A stretch of DNA of 64,000 nt. Origin: Flavobacterium soyae (lineage in GTDB: Bacteria > Bacteroidota > Bacteroidia > Flavobacteriales > Flavobacteriaceae). The notes beneath the pieces are model-generated. The model was not told the DNA's origin. It did no database searches and saw only the letters and a program-made list of their open reading frames with translations. Made by a program: the position numbers and the translations under genes. The DNA is taken from assembly GCF_021245985.1 (NCBI RefSeq), contig NZ_JAJQXA010000006.1, positions 62,001-126,000 on the forward strand, written 5' to 3'. Shown here piece by piece: positions 1-8,269 of the stretch. Within the stretch, counting starts at the first letter, position 1, and each line of letters begins with the position of its first letter.

Positions 1-157
1 TTATATTTTTAAAGTTTTGCCACAGATTAAAAGGATTAGAAGGATTTTCTTTTTATTGAATGTCAAAGAAAATAATTCGTGAAAATTCGTGCAATTCGTG
101 GCAAACAAAAAATCATTTTAATCCTTTTTCCCGATAGCCATCGGGAGTGGCAAAAAA
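1..157. repeat. Intergenic composite repeat with inverted arms and a small palindrome
   Basis: No gene is visible. Positions 16-38 (a GCCACAGATT...AAGGATT segment) reappear in inverted form, split in two, at about 120-128 (AATCCTTTT) and 147-155 (TGGCAAAA). The palindrome CCCGATAGCCATCGGG (130-145) sits between the two halves. Three direct copies of AATTCGTG lie at about 74-100. Elements like this recur between flavobacterial genes. What it does, if anything, is unknown, although it lies just downstream of a minus-strand gene and could end its transcript. Confidence 0.6.
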
Positions 158-739
158 CTACTCTATTTTCTTCAAAACTTCTCGCGCAACGGCTTTGTAT
201 GCAGCAGAATGATCTCCGTAATCTTTGTTTAAAATAACCTGAAGTTCGGGATGAATCCAGTTATAATAATTTCCCAGAACGTATAAAGTTCTTATAGAAT
301 AGGCTTTTGTGGCCACTTTTACATCGCTTATGAGCCAGTCAAAACTGACTTCGATACAATCCTGAAGGTTTTCTTCGGATAATGAAATACTGTTTTCATT
401 TTTCTTATAATGAGATTTTACTAAAAGCTGCACCACTTTTGCAATTGGGCGAAGCGAACTTTCATCTTTTAGAACTTTCAAATTAGAACAGAAAAAATCA
501 AGATGGGGCTGCAGCCAGATTAATTCTTCATAAGATACAAATTCCAGAATCCAGCAGGCTTTATGATTGTTTTTATTTTCGGGCGAAAAGCAAATAGAAA
601 CTAATTCTTCAAATAAAGATGGGTTTTCGAGAATGTCCTGTGCGCACTTTAAACGGTTTTCCCGATAAGCACTTACATATTCCAATTTTTCTTGTAATAA
701 AGAAAACATTTTTTTTGGTTTGGGGGTAATTTCAAGCAT
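158..739 (-). CDS. Hypothetical HEAT-like helical protein
   Basis: A 193-residue soluble protein with no signal peptide. It consists of successive amphipathic helices rich in Leu, Val and Glu, with helical-pair stretches around residues 45-75, 95-115 and 125-190, and looks like a short HEAT/ARM-type alpha-alpha repeat. I do not recognise a catalytic motif. Proteins of this type in flavobacteria have sometimes been labelled adenylosuccinate lyase, but no signature of that enzyme is present. Its ATG directly abuts the TAG stop of the TonB-dependent receptor upstream (no intervening base), so the two are probably co-transcribed and translationally coupled. The function is unknown; a scaffold role is only inferred from the repeat-like helices. 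Confidence 0.7.
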   Translation of the reverse strand: MLEITPKPKKMFSLLQEKLEYVSAYRENRLKCAQDILENPSLFEELVSICFSPENKNNHKACWILEFVSYEELIWLQPHLDFFCSNLKVLKDESSLRPIAKVVQLLVKSHYKKNENSISLSEENLQDCIEVSFDWLISDVKVATKAYSIRTLYVLGNYYNWIHPELQVILNKDYGDHSAAYKAVAREVLKKIE

Positions 740-2830
740 CTAAAATAAATAATTTAATGAGATTGTTCCGTAATAATTTATAGGGAGCCCGGGATAATAA
801 TAGCGGGGTGCTGCGTTTCCTACTGCGATGGCATTTGGCAGTATTAGTGATGCATATTTTGCATTTGTTACATTATTTACGCCGGCAGAAAAATGTGTCG
901 TTAACTGCGGGAGAATTTCAAATCGATAACTGCTTTTTAAGTTTATGATAGTATAAGAATCAGAGAATGCAGTATTAGAATCATTCATAGGAATTTCATC
1001 CACAAACTGATAATCGGCGTTGAAGTAAATTCCAAAATTTGTATTTAAAGTAATTCCTGCGTTGATTTTATTTGCGGCAACTCCGGTTAATTTGTTTCCG
1101 GAATAATCATTTCCGTTATCGACAAATTCTTTAAACTCATAATTTCCTATAGATCCGGCTAAATAAGAATTCAGAGAAAAGAATCGATTGATTGGCCAAT
1201 TATGATTTAAGGTAATTTCGATTCCTTCATGAAATGTTTTTCCGGCATTTAAACCTGCATATTGATCATCACCAACTCTTTTTGCGACCAATAAATCTTT
1301 AATTTCCATTCGGTAAACCGCAATTTCTGTATAAAGTTTTTTATTGAAGAAATATAACTTTCCTCCAACTTCAAAATTATATCCGTTTTCAGGTTTTATA
1401 TTCGTATTGATTGTGCCTTCGCTTGTAAGAGTTTCTTCTGTCGCCGGCAATGAAAACCCCCGGCTTACAGAAAAATAAACCGTCTGCTGAGAATTTGGTT
1501 TAAATAATAAAGACAATTGCGGTGAAAAAATGCCGTCATAACTATATTCCTGATTTGTGTTTTCGATATAATTATCAAGGCTGAATTTAGTTTTATTGTA
1601 ATTTAAACCAGCCTGAATTTCAAATTGATCTGAAAGTAAAGTTCTCAATTGAGAAAAGATATTATAGAAATGTCTTTTTTGTCCAGTTTCTGTAAGCTGA
1701 TTGCCTTCTAGACTTCCTAAACCGTTATTTTGCTGATACAGATTTTCGAAAGTATTGCCTTTATAAGTATCTGTAAAGCATTCAATTCCGGCAATAAAGT
1801 TGTTTTCTATTCTCCCAGTTTTAAAATTTCCTGAGAATTGCGTTCTGGCGCCCGTTGCAAAAGTATATTGACGTAAAATATCAAAAGGCCTCGGTTCGTT
1901 GCTGTCTTTATAATTTATAAAGACTGAAGTTGAGTTGTTTAAGTTCTTATTAATTTTAAAATCATAAGCCAATCCGCCTAAAGTCGATTTGTATTCTTTA
2001 TATCCTTTTGAGGCGACCCAAGTTGGCGCACCAGATTTTGGATTGTTTTCAAAAGTATTTTTATTTATAGAACTCGGAATAAAAGCTTTTAAATAAGTAT
2101 AATTTGAAAAGTAAGTCAGTTTGCTGTTTTTCTTTCGGAATAGTTCGCCTGCAAGTGTAATTCCTTCCCGTTTGTACGCGCTGTTTTCACGCCATCCATC
2201 TGTTTTTAAATTGTGGCAGCTTATGTTTAAACTTCCGTTTTTTTCATCTAAACCAAAATTCAAACTATTTTTTAATAACCCAAAAGAACCAAAAACAGAA
2301 CTTATTCCGGCACTTTGATTTCCGTTTTTAGAAAGCTGAGGTGAAATTAAAATAGCACCACCCAAACCCGCGCCATAAACACTCGAAAGCGAACCTTTTA
2401 TAATTTCAATCTTGTTGAGGTTTTCAAGATCAATATCATCAATTACCGTTTCGCTGTTTCCGGAAGTTAACGGAATACTTCCATAAAACGCCCTGATTTT
2501 ATTAGTGCCGTAAGTAGTTCTCGCGCCAATACCGCGAATCGAAATTCTAGTTGTAGTGAAATTGGACGACTGCATAAAAACACCCGGGATTGTATTGATT
2601 ACAGTTGTAATATCTGTGGCATTATTTTGCAGTAAATCTTTTTTTGAAAGAATACCAATTGAGGCTGGTGTATTTAATAAATTGTTATCAATATGAAGCG
2701 AACTGATTACAACTTCTTTCAGTTTTTCAGTTCCTAAAGAATCAATATTTTTACCTTCTTTTTTCTGTGCTAAAATGTTTTGAAAAACAAAAAACACAAA
2801 AAGAGAAAGACAATATTTTTTTAAGTTCAT
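740..2830 (-). CDS. TonB-dependent outer membrane receptor
   Basis: A 696-residue outer-membrane importer. Residues 1-21 form a signal peptide ending in ILAQ. A plug domain follows at about 50-165 (TPASIGILSKKDL, then IRGIGART and EIIKGSLSSVYGAG). The rest is a 22-strand-type beta barrel rich in aromatic residues, ending in a C-terminal Phe (NYLF). The plug resembles ferric-siderophore and FecA-like receptors more than SusC: there is no carboxypeptidase-like N-terminal domain. It takes energy from TonB-ExbBD to import a large ligand. The ligand cannot be read from the sequence and iron chelates are only a guess. No Fur-box-like site was recognised upstream. It is followed without a gap by the HEAT-like gene. 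Confidence 0.92.
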   Translation of the reverse strand: MNLKKYCLSLFVFFVFQNILAQKKEGKNIDSLGTEKLKEVVISSLHIDNNLLNTPASIGILSKKDLLQNNATDITTVINTIPGVFMQSSNFTTTRISIRGIGARTTYGTNKIRAFYGSIPLTSGNSETVIDDIDLENLNKIEIIKGSLSSVYGAGLGGAILISPQLSKNGNQSAGISSVFGSFGLLKNSLNFGLDEKNGSLNISCHNLKTDGWRENSAYKREGITLAGELFRKKNSKLTYFSNYTYLKAFIPSSINKNTFENNPKSGAPTWVASKGYKEYKSTLGGLAYDFKINKNLNNSTSVFINYKDSNEPRPFDILRQYTFATGARTQFSGNFKTGRIENNFIAGIECFTDTYKGNTFENLYQQNNGLGSLEGNQLTETGQKRHFYNIFSQLRTLLSDQFEIQAGLNYNKTKFSLDNYIENTNQEYSYDGIFSPQLSLLFKPNSQQTVYFSVSRGFSLPATEETLTSEGTINTNIKPENGYNFEVGGKLYFFNKKLYTEIAVYRMEIKDLLVAKRVGDDQYAGLNAGKTFHEGIEITLNHNWPINRFFSLNSYLAGSIGNYEFKEFVDNGNDYSGNKLTGVAANKINAGITLNTNFGIYFNADYQFVDEIPMNDSNTAFSDSYTIINLKSSYRFEILPQLTTHFSAGVNNVTNAKYASLILPNAIAVGNAAPRYYYPGLPINYYGTISLNYLF

Positions 2831-2863
2831 AAATGATTTGAATTAAAGGCGTAGTCTTTATAA

Positions 2864-2994
2864 CACATAGAAACATAGGATTAATGGAGGCAAAAAAGGT
2901 ATTTCACATCTTTAAAGTCACATAAATGTGTGTGAAAACGAGTTTTCTTTTCAATCTTACTTTATAAGAAAACAAAAAGCTATGTTTCTATGTG
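2864..2994. repeat. Long-arm inverted repeat between genes
   Basis: CACATAGAAACATAG (2864-2878) is matched exactly by its reverse complement at 2980-2994, giving a 15-bp perfect stem around about 100 nt. A smaller inner palindrome (CACATAAATGTG) lies near 2919. It sits between two minus-strand genes, in the 191-bp gap upstream of the receptor gene and downstream of the dehydrogenase gene. It could act as a transcript end or a mobile MITE-like repeat; no flanking ORF or target-site duplication was identified. Confidence 0.7.
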
Positions 2995-3021
2995 CTTAAA
3001 TTATCTGCATAAAATTAGAAT

Positions 3022-4296
3022 TTATTTATTCGCACTAACTTTCCAAATCGTATTACTGCTGTCATCATTTACTAAAAGCGATCCGTCATTCGTAACTGTA
3101 ACTGCAGTCGGGCGCCCGTAAACTTCAGCTTTTGCTTCATTAGAAATAAAACCAGTTAAAAAATCTTCTGGTTTTCCTGAAGGTTTTCCATTTGCAAAAG
3201 GAACAAAAACAACTTTATAGCCTGATATCTTAGCACGGTTCCAGGAACCATGCTGTCCAACAAAAGCGCCATTTTTATATCTCGCCGGAAAAGCATCTTT
3301 AGTATAAAAAGCCAATCCTAATGAAGCGGTATGTGCACCAACAGGAACATCAGGAATAACAGTTTTTTCAACTAAATCTTTACGTTCGCCTTTCATTCTT
3401 GGATCAGGAATACTTCCAAAATAAGAATAAGGCCATCCGTAAAAGCCATCTTTTTTTACACTGGTAATATAATCAGGAACCAGATCGTCGCCCAAATCAT
3501 CACGCTCATTTACTGCAGTCCAAAGTTCTTTATTAACAGGGTTCCAGTCCATTCCAACAGGATTTCTAAGCCCCGAAGCATAGATTTTTTCGCCAGTTCC
3601 GTCAGGATTAATTTCAAGAATTCCGGCACGACGCACTTCTTTGTCAATGCCATGTTCAGCATTATTGCTTCCTGAACCTACAGAAACATAAATTTTACTT
3701 CCGTCAGGGCTGGCTAATAAATTTCTGGTCCAGTGATTATTGTAGCCGCCGGCAGGAAGGTCAAGAATTTTTTCTCCTTTGGTTTCTAATTTCAACGAAC
3801 TGTTTTTATAAGGATAACGGTATAAACCGTTGGTATTTGCGATGTAAAAAAAATCTTTTAAAACCAGCATTCCTAAAGGTCTGTTTAAACCGGTAATAAA
3901 AACCTGGCGGGTTTCAAATTTTCCGTCTTTATCTTTGTCGCGCAAAACCGTGATTTGATTTTTACTCGTTCTTGTCCCGCTTTCTACAACAAAAATATCT
4001 TGGTTTGGTGCAATATAAGTCCAACGCGGGTTTTCAAAACCATCAGCAAATTTGGCAACCGTAAAACCTTCCGGTGCTTTAGGAGTAATTCCGTCTGGCC
4101 ATCCAATCACTTTGCTGTTATTGGTTTTAGATTCGGTTGCATAAGGAGATGGCAGCGTAATGTCGCCAATAGCCGTTTTTACAACATTTCCGGGTTGTTT
4201 TGCCAGCGCTTCTTTTTCTTCTTTTTTAACTTGTCCGTTGCAGGCAGTTACTAAAAATATTAATGAAATAGAAAAAAGCAGTAAGGATCTTTTCAT
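3022..4296 (-). CDS. Lipoprotein sorbosone/glucose dehydrogenase-type beta-propeller
   Basis: A 424-residue protein with a lipobox (LVTAC, Cys about residue 19), so it is predicted to be lipid-anchored in the envelope. The body is a six-bladed-propeller type with features of the PQQ-dependent sugar (L-sorbosone/soluble glucose) dehydrogenase family: RPLGMLVL, YVSVGSGSNN, GLRNPVGMDWNP, a Glu-Arg-Asp-Asp stretch near 265 and HGSWNR near 350. Family members oxidise aldoses using PQQ at the periplasmic face; whether this one binds PQQ or acts on a different substrate cannot be decided from the sequence. It is monocistronic by spacing, with inverted-repeat DNA downstream. Confidence 0.85.
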   Translation of the reverse strand: MKRSLLLFSISLIFLVTACNGQVKKEEKEALAKQPGNVVKTAIGDITLPSPYATESKTNNSKVIGWPDGITPKAPEGFTVAKFADGFENPRWTYIAPNQDIFVVESGTRTSKNQITVLRDKDKDGKFETRQVFITGLNRPLGMLVLKDFFYIANTNGLYRYPYKNSSLKLETKGEKILDLPAGGYNNHWTRNLLASPDGSKIYVSVGSGSNNAEHGIDKEVRRAGILEINPDGTGEKIYASGLRNPVGMDWNPVNKELWTAVNERDDLGDDLVPDYITSVKKDGFYGWPYSYFGSIPDPRMKGERKDLVEKTVIPDVPVGAHTASLGLAFYTKDAFPARYKNGAFVGQHGSWNRAKISGYKVVFVPFANGKPSGKPEDFLTGFISNEAKAEVYGRPTAVTVTNDGSLLVNDDSSNTIWKVSANK

Positions 4297-4450
4297 TTGG
4301 TTCTTGGGGTTAACTGATTATTCAACAACAATTTAGTGAATTTAAAAGTAGCTGCAAGAATGATTTTGTAATTATTAACTGATATTTAACATTCACAAAA
4401 AAGTCATCTCGCGAATATATTTTCATGTGGGCAGATTGGTTGTAATTCTG

Positions 4451-4458
4451 TATCTTTG
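4451..4458 (+). promoter_or_regulatory. Bacteroidota -7 element (TATCTTTG) before hpt
   Basis: TATCTTTG matches TANNTTTG, the -7 consensus of the Bacteroidota primary sigma factor. It lies 24 nt before the hpt ATG at 4483, which predicts a leader of about 15-20 nt. No clear TTTG -33 box is seen at the right distance. The in-frame TTG at 4456 falls inside this element and so cannot be the start. Confidence 0.6.
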
Positions 4459-4482
4459 TCCATTATTTTAAATTTAAAAATA

Positions 4483-5013
4483 ATGATACAACTTCACGAT
4501 AAACAATTTGTTCCGTTTATTTCGGCTAAGGAAATTGATTTTGCTTTAACCAAATTAGCTGCACAGGTAGAAGATGATTTTGGAGATGATACTCCAATTT
4601 TTATTGGAGTTTTGAATGGCGCATTTATGGTTGTTGCCGATTTCCTGAAAAAATATAAAAAGCCCTGCGAGGTTTCATTCATTAAAATGGCTTCTTATGA
4701 AGGAACTGAAACAACAAATTCAGTTAAAGAATTGATTGGGATCAATCAGGATTTATCTGGAAGAAGCGTAGTAATAATCGAAGACATTATTGATACAGGA
4801 AATACGCTTGAAGAATTAAAACATTTATTTAAAGCACAAAATGTAAAACATTTTAAGGTGGCCACTTTGTTCTTTAAACCGGAAGCATATAAAAAAGACA
4901 TTAAAATAGATTATATCGGAATCAGAATCCCGAATAAATTTATTGTGGGTTACGGATTAGATTATGATGGTCTTGGACGAAACCTGACAGAAGTATATAA
5001 ATTAGCAGAATAA
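4483..5013 (+). CDS. hpt: Hypoxanthine phosphoribosyltransferase
   Basis: 176 residues. It transfers phosphoribose from PRPP to hypoxanthine or guanine in cytoplasmic purine salvage. The PRPP-binding signature VVIIEDIIDTGNTL lies near residues 96-109, and the family's early PIFIGVLNGAF loop near 35-45. The open frame extends upstream to a TTG at 4456, but that codon lies inside a promoter -7 element and the ATG at 4483 gives the normal N-terminus. It is followed 76 nt later by adk, so purine salvage and adenine nucleotide balancing are neighbours. The length is normal for the family. Confidence 0.95.
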   Translation: MIQLHDKQFVPFISAKEIDFALTKLAAQVEDDFGDDTPIFIGVLNGAFMVVADFLKKYKKPCEVSFIKMASYEGTETTNSVKELIGINQDLSGRSVVIIEDIIDTGNTLEELKHLFKAQNVKHFKVATLFFKPEAYKKDIKIDYIGIRIPNKFIVGYGLDYDGLGRNLTEVYKLAE

Positions 5014-5089
5014 TATTAAACAAAACACAACTATATATTCATTTTAAACTTCTTTGAAATATTAAGAAGTCACACAACTCAAACGTACT

Positions 5090-5662
5090 ATGATTAACAT
5101 TGTTTTATTTGGAAAGCCTGGAGCAGGAAAAGGAACTCAGGCAGAATTTTTAAAAGAAAAATACAATTTAACACATCTTTCGACAGGAGATATTTTTCGT
5201 TTTAATTTAAAAAATGATACTGAACTAGGTAAAAAAGCAAGAGTTTTTATGGACAACGGAGAATTAGTTCCTTGCGAAGTAACAACTGCAATGTTAATTG
5301 ACGAAGTAAATAAACACCCAGATAGTGCAGGATTTTTGTTCGACGGATATCCAAGAACTTTAGATCAGGCTGAAGCTTTAGATAAATTTTTACCAACAAT
5401 TGGTTCAAGCGTAACTGCAACAATTGCATTAGAGGCTGATGATGAAATTTTGGTAGCACGTTTACTTGAAAGAGGAAAAACAAGCGGAAGACCAGATGAT
5501 CAGGACGAAGAAAAAATTCGTGTTAGATATCAGGAATATAACGAAAAAACGGCTCCGTTAATTGGGTATTATAAAGAGCAGAATAAGTTTCACGCCGTAA
5601 ACGGTATCGGAACTATCGAAGAAATTACAGAGCGCTTAACGTCAGTTATAGATAATTTGTAA
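5090..5662 (+). CDS. adk: Adenylate kinase (short-lid type)
   Basis: 190 residues. It interconverts ATP + AMP and 2 ADP in the cytoplasm. The P-loop GKPGAGKGT is at residues 8-16, the AMP-binding stretch THLSTGDIFR near 31-40, FDGYPRT near 84-90, and the LID region LLERGKTSGRPDDQ near 124-137. The LID is the short form without the four-Cys zinc site of long bacterial kinases. In many bacteria adk lies after secY in the ribosomal cluster; here it is beside hpt, 37 kb from secY. Confidence 0.97.
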   Translation: MINIVLFGKPGAGKGTQAEFLKEKYNLTHLSTGDIFRFNLKNDTELGKKARVFMDNGELVPCEVTTAMLIDEVNKHPDSAGFLFDGYPRTLDQAEALDKFLPTIGSSVTATIALEADDEILVARLLERGKTSGRPDDQDEEKIRVRYQEYNEKTAPLIGYYKEQNKFHAVNGIGTIEEITERLTSVIDNL

Positions 5663-5675
5663 CAAAATCTGTTTG

Positions 5676-5750
5676 AAGTTAAAAGTTAAATGTTTAGAAG
5701 GAAATTTGAAATAAAGTTCTGAAAAACATTTAACTTTTGACTTTTAACTT
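5676..5750. repeat. Inverted repeat in the adk-downstream gap
   Basis: The arm at 5676-5695 (AAGTTAAAAGTTAAATGTTT) is matched in reverse complement within 5724-5750, giving a stem of about 15-20 bp with small internal loops. It fills most of the 99-bp gap between adk and the next gene. As RNA it would form a long AU-rich hairpin that could act as a terminator or attenuator; as DNA it belongs to the same class as the other inverted repeats of the window. Confidence 0.65.
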
Positions 5751-5761
5751 TAAACTTAAAA

Positions 5762-7036
5762 ATGGAAATACTAATAATATTTTTTCTAATACTATTAAAT
5801 GGGGTTTTTTCGATGTCAGAAATTGCATTGATCTCGGCGCGAAAAAACAGACTGGAAACAGCAGCAAAAAAAGGGAACAAAAGTGCCAAAACAGCGCTTG
5901 ATCTGGCAAATTCTCCAAATAAATTTTTATCAACAGTACAAATTGGAATTACCTTAATTGGGATTTTAACCGGTATTTATAGTGGTGATAAAATTACAAT
6001 GGACGTAGAATTATTCGTTGCAGGATTTGCGGCTTTAAAACCATACTCGCATTCAATTGCTGTTGGAATTGTAGTTGTTGTTTTAACATTTTTCTCTTTG
6101 GTTTTAGGAGAATTGCTTCCAAAACGTATCGGATTAAATTATCCGGAATCGATTGCAAAAATGGTAGCGATGCCAATGAAAGTAATCTCGATTATTACGG
6201 CGCCATTTATTTGGTTATTAACCTCTTCAACAGATTTTCTATTGAATATCTTACAGATAAAACCAACTGCTGACGGAAAAGTTACTGAGGAAGAAATTAA
6301 AGCAATCATTAAAGAAGGTACAGAAGTTGGAGAAGTTCAGGAAATTGAACAAGATATTGTGGAGCGTGTTTTTCATATTGGCGACAGAAAAGTAAGTTCG
6401 TTAATGACACACCGAAAATCGGTAGATATGCTTCCTTTAAATGCTGATAAATCCAAAATAAAAGAATTGGTTGTTCAGGATCTGCATACGGTTTATCCGG
6501 TTTACAATGAAAACTACGATGACATTGTTGGAGTTGTAACGCTGAAAAATATATTTGCCAATATCGAGAACGATAATTTTGATTTTGCAGCTATAATTTC
6601 TGATGCACCTTATTTAATGGAGCAGACAACGGCTTATAAAGCGTTAGAAAATTTCAAAAAAACAGGTGTTCATTACGCTTTGGTTTCAGATGAATATGGT
6701 GTTTTTCAAGGTTTAATTACTTTGAATGATATTCTGGAGGCTTTAGTTGGTGATGCATCTGAGTTTTATAAAGATGAGTTCCAGCTTATAGAAAGAGAAG
6801 ATGGATCATGGCTGGTTGACGGACATTATTCATTGCACGATTTCTTAACGTATTTTGAATTAGACGAACTAACAAATGATTACGAAGTAAATACCGTAAG
6901 CGGAATGATTATGACCGAACTTTCACATATTCCGAAAGAAGGTGAAAAACTAATTTGGCAAAAATTCATCTTAGAAGTTGTCGATATGGACGGCGTAAAG
7001 ATTGATAAGGTGCTTGTAAAAGCGCTTAAAGAATAA
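5762..7036 (+). CDS. CNNM/HlyC-CorC family membrane protein
   Basis: 424 residues with the usual three-part layout. An N-terminal DUF21/CNNM membrane domain has about four transmembrane segments (about 1-20, 60-75, 95-120, 138-160). A CBS-pair domain follows at about 200-330 (VSSLMTHRKSVDML, then YALVSDEYGVFQGLITLNDI). A C-terminal CorC_HlyC domain occupies about 345-424. The N-terminal motif MSEIALISARKNRLETAAKKG is characteristic of the family. Members are linked to magnesium or other divalent-ion efflux; the hemolysin name is historical. The gliding protein GldE is a paralog, but the adjacent gldD typical of gldE is absent, so I do not call it GldE. Confidence 0.88.
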   Translation: MEILIIFFLILLNGVFSMSEIALISARKNRLETAAKKGNKSAKTALDLANSPNKFLSTVQIGITLIGILTGIYSGDKITMDVELFVAGFAALKPYSHSIAVGIVVVVLTFFSLVLGELLPKRIGLNYPESIAKMVAMPMKVISIITAPFIWLLTSSTDFLLNILQIKPTADGKVTEEEIKAIIKEGTEVGEVQEIEQDIVERVFHIGDRKVSSLMTHRKSVDMLPLNADKSKIKELVVQDLHTVYPVYNENYDDIVGVVTLKNIFANIENDNFDFAAIISDAPYLMEQTTAYKALENFKKTGVHYALVSDEYGVFQGLITLNDILEALVGDASEFYKDEFQLIEREDGSWLVDGHYSLHDFLTYFELDELTNDYEVNTVSGMIMTELSHIPKEGEKLIWQKFILEVVDMDGVKIDKVLVKALKE

Positions 7037-7140
7037 AAAGAAATAAGTATTCAGTCGCAGTATCAGTCACAGGTTGGACTGAAAATTGAGATTGAGACTG
7101 AAAAGTAAATAAAATAGAGTTTGGATATAGAATTTAGAGC

Positions 7141-7166
7141 AATCTAAAATCTAAAATCTAAAATCT
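7141..7166. repeat. Short tandem repeat AATCTAA in the obg leader
   Basis: About three and a half copies of a 7-bp unit (AATCTAA) lie 14 nt upstream of the obg start codon. A unit of this length can gain or lose copies by slippage, which would change the leader length but not the reading frame of obg. It is too short to be a CRISPR array. Confidence 0.6.
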
Positions 7167-7179
7167 GAAATTCAGAAAA

Positions 7180-8181
7180 ATGACAGAAGGAAATTTTGTA
7201 GATTACGTTAAGATATATGTTTCGTCCGGAAAAGGAGGAAAAGGATCTACGCATTTACATAGAGAGAAATTTATTGAAAAAGGCGGCCCGGACGGTGGTG
7301 ATGGCGGTCGAGGCGGACATGTGTATTTAGTGGGAAATAAAGGACTCTGGACATTATTTCATTTAAAGTTTGCGCGTCACATTAAAGCTGGACACGGCGG
7401 CGATGGTGGAGGAGACCGCAGCACGGGAGCAGATGGAGATGATAAATTTATTGAAGTGCCTCTGGGAACTGTTGTAAAAGACAAGGAAACCGGAGAAGTA
7501 CTTTTTGAAATTACAGAAGATGGTGAAAAAAGAATTCTTGCAAAAGGAGGAAAGGGAGGTTTAGGAAACTGGCATTTTAGAAGTTCGACAAACCAAACGC
7601 CGCGTTATGCGCAGCCAGGTTTGCCAGGTTTAGAAATGGATGTTATTCTGGAACTTAAAGTTTTGGCAGATGTTGGATTGGTTGGTTTTCCTAATGCAGG
7701 AAAATCTACATTATTATCTGTATTAACTTCAGCAAAACCAAAAATTGCCGATTATCCTTTTACAACTTTAAAACCAAACTTAGGAATTGTAGCTTACAGA
7801 GATTATCAATCTTTTGTAATTGCTGATATTCCGGGAATTATTGAAGGTGCTGCCGAAGGAAAAGGTTTAGGACATTATTTCCTTCGCCATATTGAGCGTA
7901 ATTCAACTTTATTATTTTTAGTTCCGGTTGATACGCCGGATATTAAAGCAGAATATGATATTTTGGTAAATGAATTAACAAAATATAATCCTGAAATGCT
8001 GGATAAAGAACGTCTTTTAGTTATCTCAAAATGTGATATGCTGGATGATGAACTTAAAGCTGAATTGAAAGCAGAATTAGACGTTTCGTTTAAAGATATT
8101 CCGTATATGTTTATTTCATCTGTTGCACAGCAAGGTTTAACAGATTTGAAGGATAAACTTTGGAAAATGCTTAATGAATAA
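7180..8181 (+). CDS. obg: Obg/CgtA GTPase
   Basis: 333 residues. An essential GTPase of 50S ribosome assembly and the stringent response. The Gly-rich Obg fold occupies about 5-160 ([12 protein letters not shown] near 35-46). The G domain follows with P-loop GFPNAGKS at 169-176, G3 DIPG at 216-219, G4 SKCD at 283-286 and G5 SSVA at 313-316. G4 has Ser-Lys in place of the usual Asn-Lys, a conservative change expected to keep guanine specificity. The C-terminal OCT domain of some longer homologs is absent and the protein ends just after the G domain. A stem-loop terminator follows. Confidence 0.97.
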   Translation: MTEGNFVDYVKIYVSSGKGGKGSTHLHREKFIEKGGPDGGDGGRGGHVYLVGNKGLWTLFHLKFARHIKAGHGGDGGGDRSTGADGDDKFIEVPLGTVVKDKETGEVLFEITEDGEKRILAKGGKGGLGNWHFRSSTNQTPRYAQPGLPGLEMDVILELKVLADVGLVGFPNAGKSTLLSVLTSAKPKIADYPFTTLKPNLGIVAYRDYQSFVIADIPGIIEGAAEGKGLGHYFLRHIERNSTLLFLVPVDTPDIKAEYDILVNELTKYNPEMLDKERLLVISKCDMLDDELKAELKAELDVSFKDIPYMFISSVAQQGLTDLKDKLWKMLNE

Positions 8182-8202
8182 AAAGATAGTTTTTTAAAAC
8201 AA

Positions 8203-8239
8203 AAACCATTAGCAAATAATACTTGTTAGTGGTTTTTTT
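8203..8239 (+). terminator. Intrinsic terminator after obg
   Basis: AAACCATTAGCAA (8203-8215) pairs, with G-U wobbles, with TTGTTAGTGGTTT (8223-8235), and a T-run follows. It lies between convergent genes, and the A-run on the left side may let it work for the minus strand as well. Confidence 0.8.
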
Positions 8240-8269
8240 AATTCAGCCTAAAGGTATTTGCGAATACAT

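Noticed and set aside
158..739. Adenylosuccinate lyase
   Set aside because: The protein is 193 residues, less than half the enzyme, and lacks the SSxMPxKxNxxxxE signature.
4456..4482. Upstream TTG extension of hpt
   Set aside because: The TTG falls inside the TATCTTTG promoter element and the extra residues are not family-like.
5762..7036. Gliding motility protein GldE
   Set aside because: Same CNNM/CorC family, but there is no gldD or ssb neighbour that usually marks gldE.
7141..7166. Possible CRISPR array
   Set aside because: Contiguous 7-bp repeats without spacers, and no cas genes.
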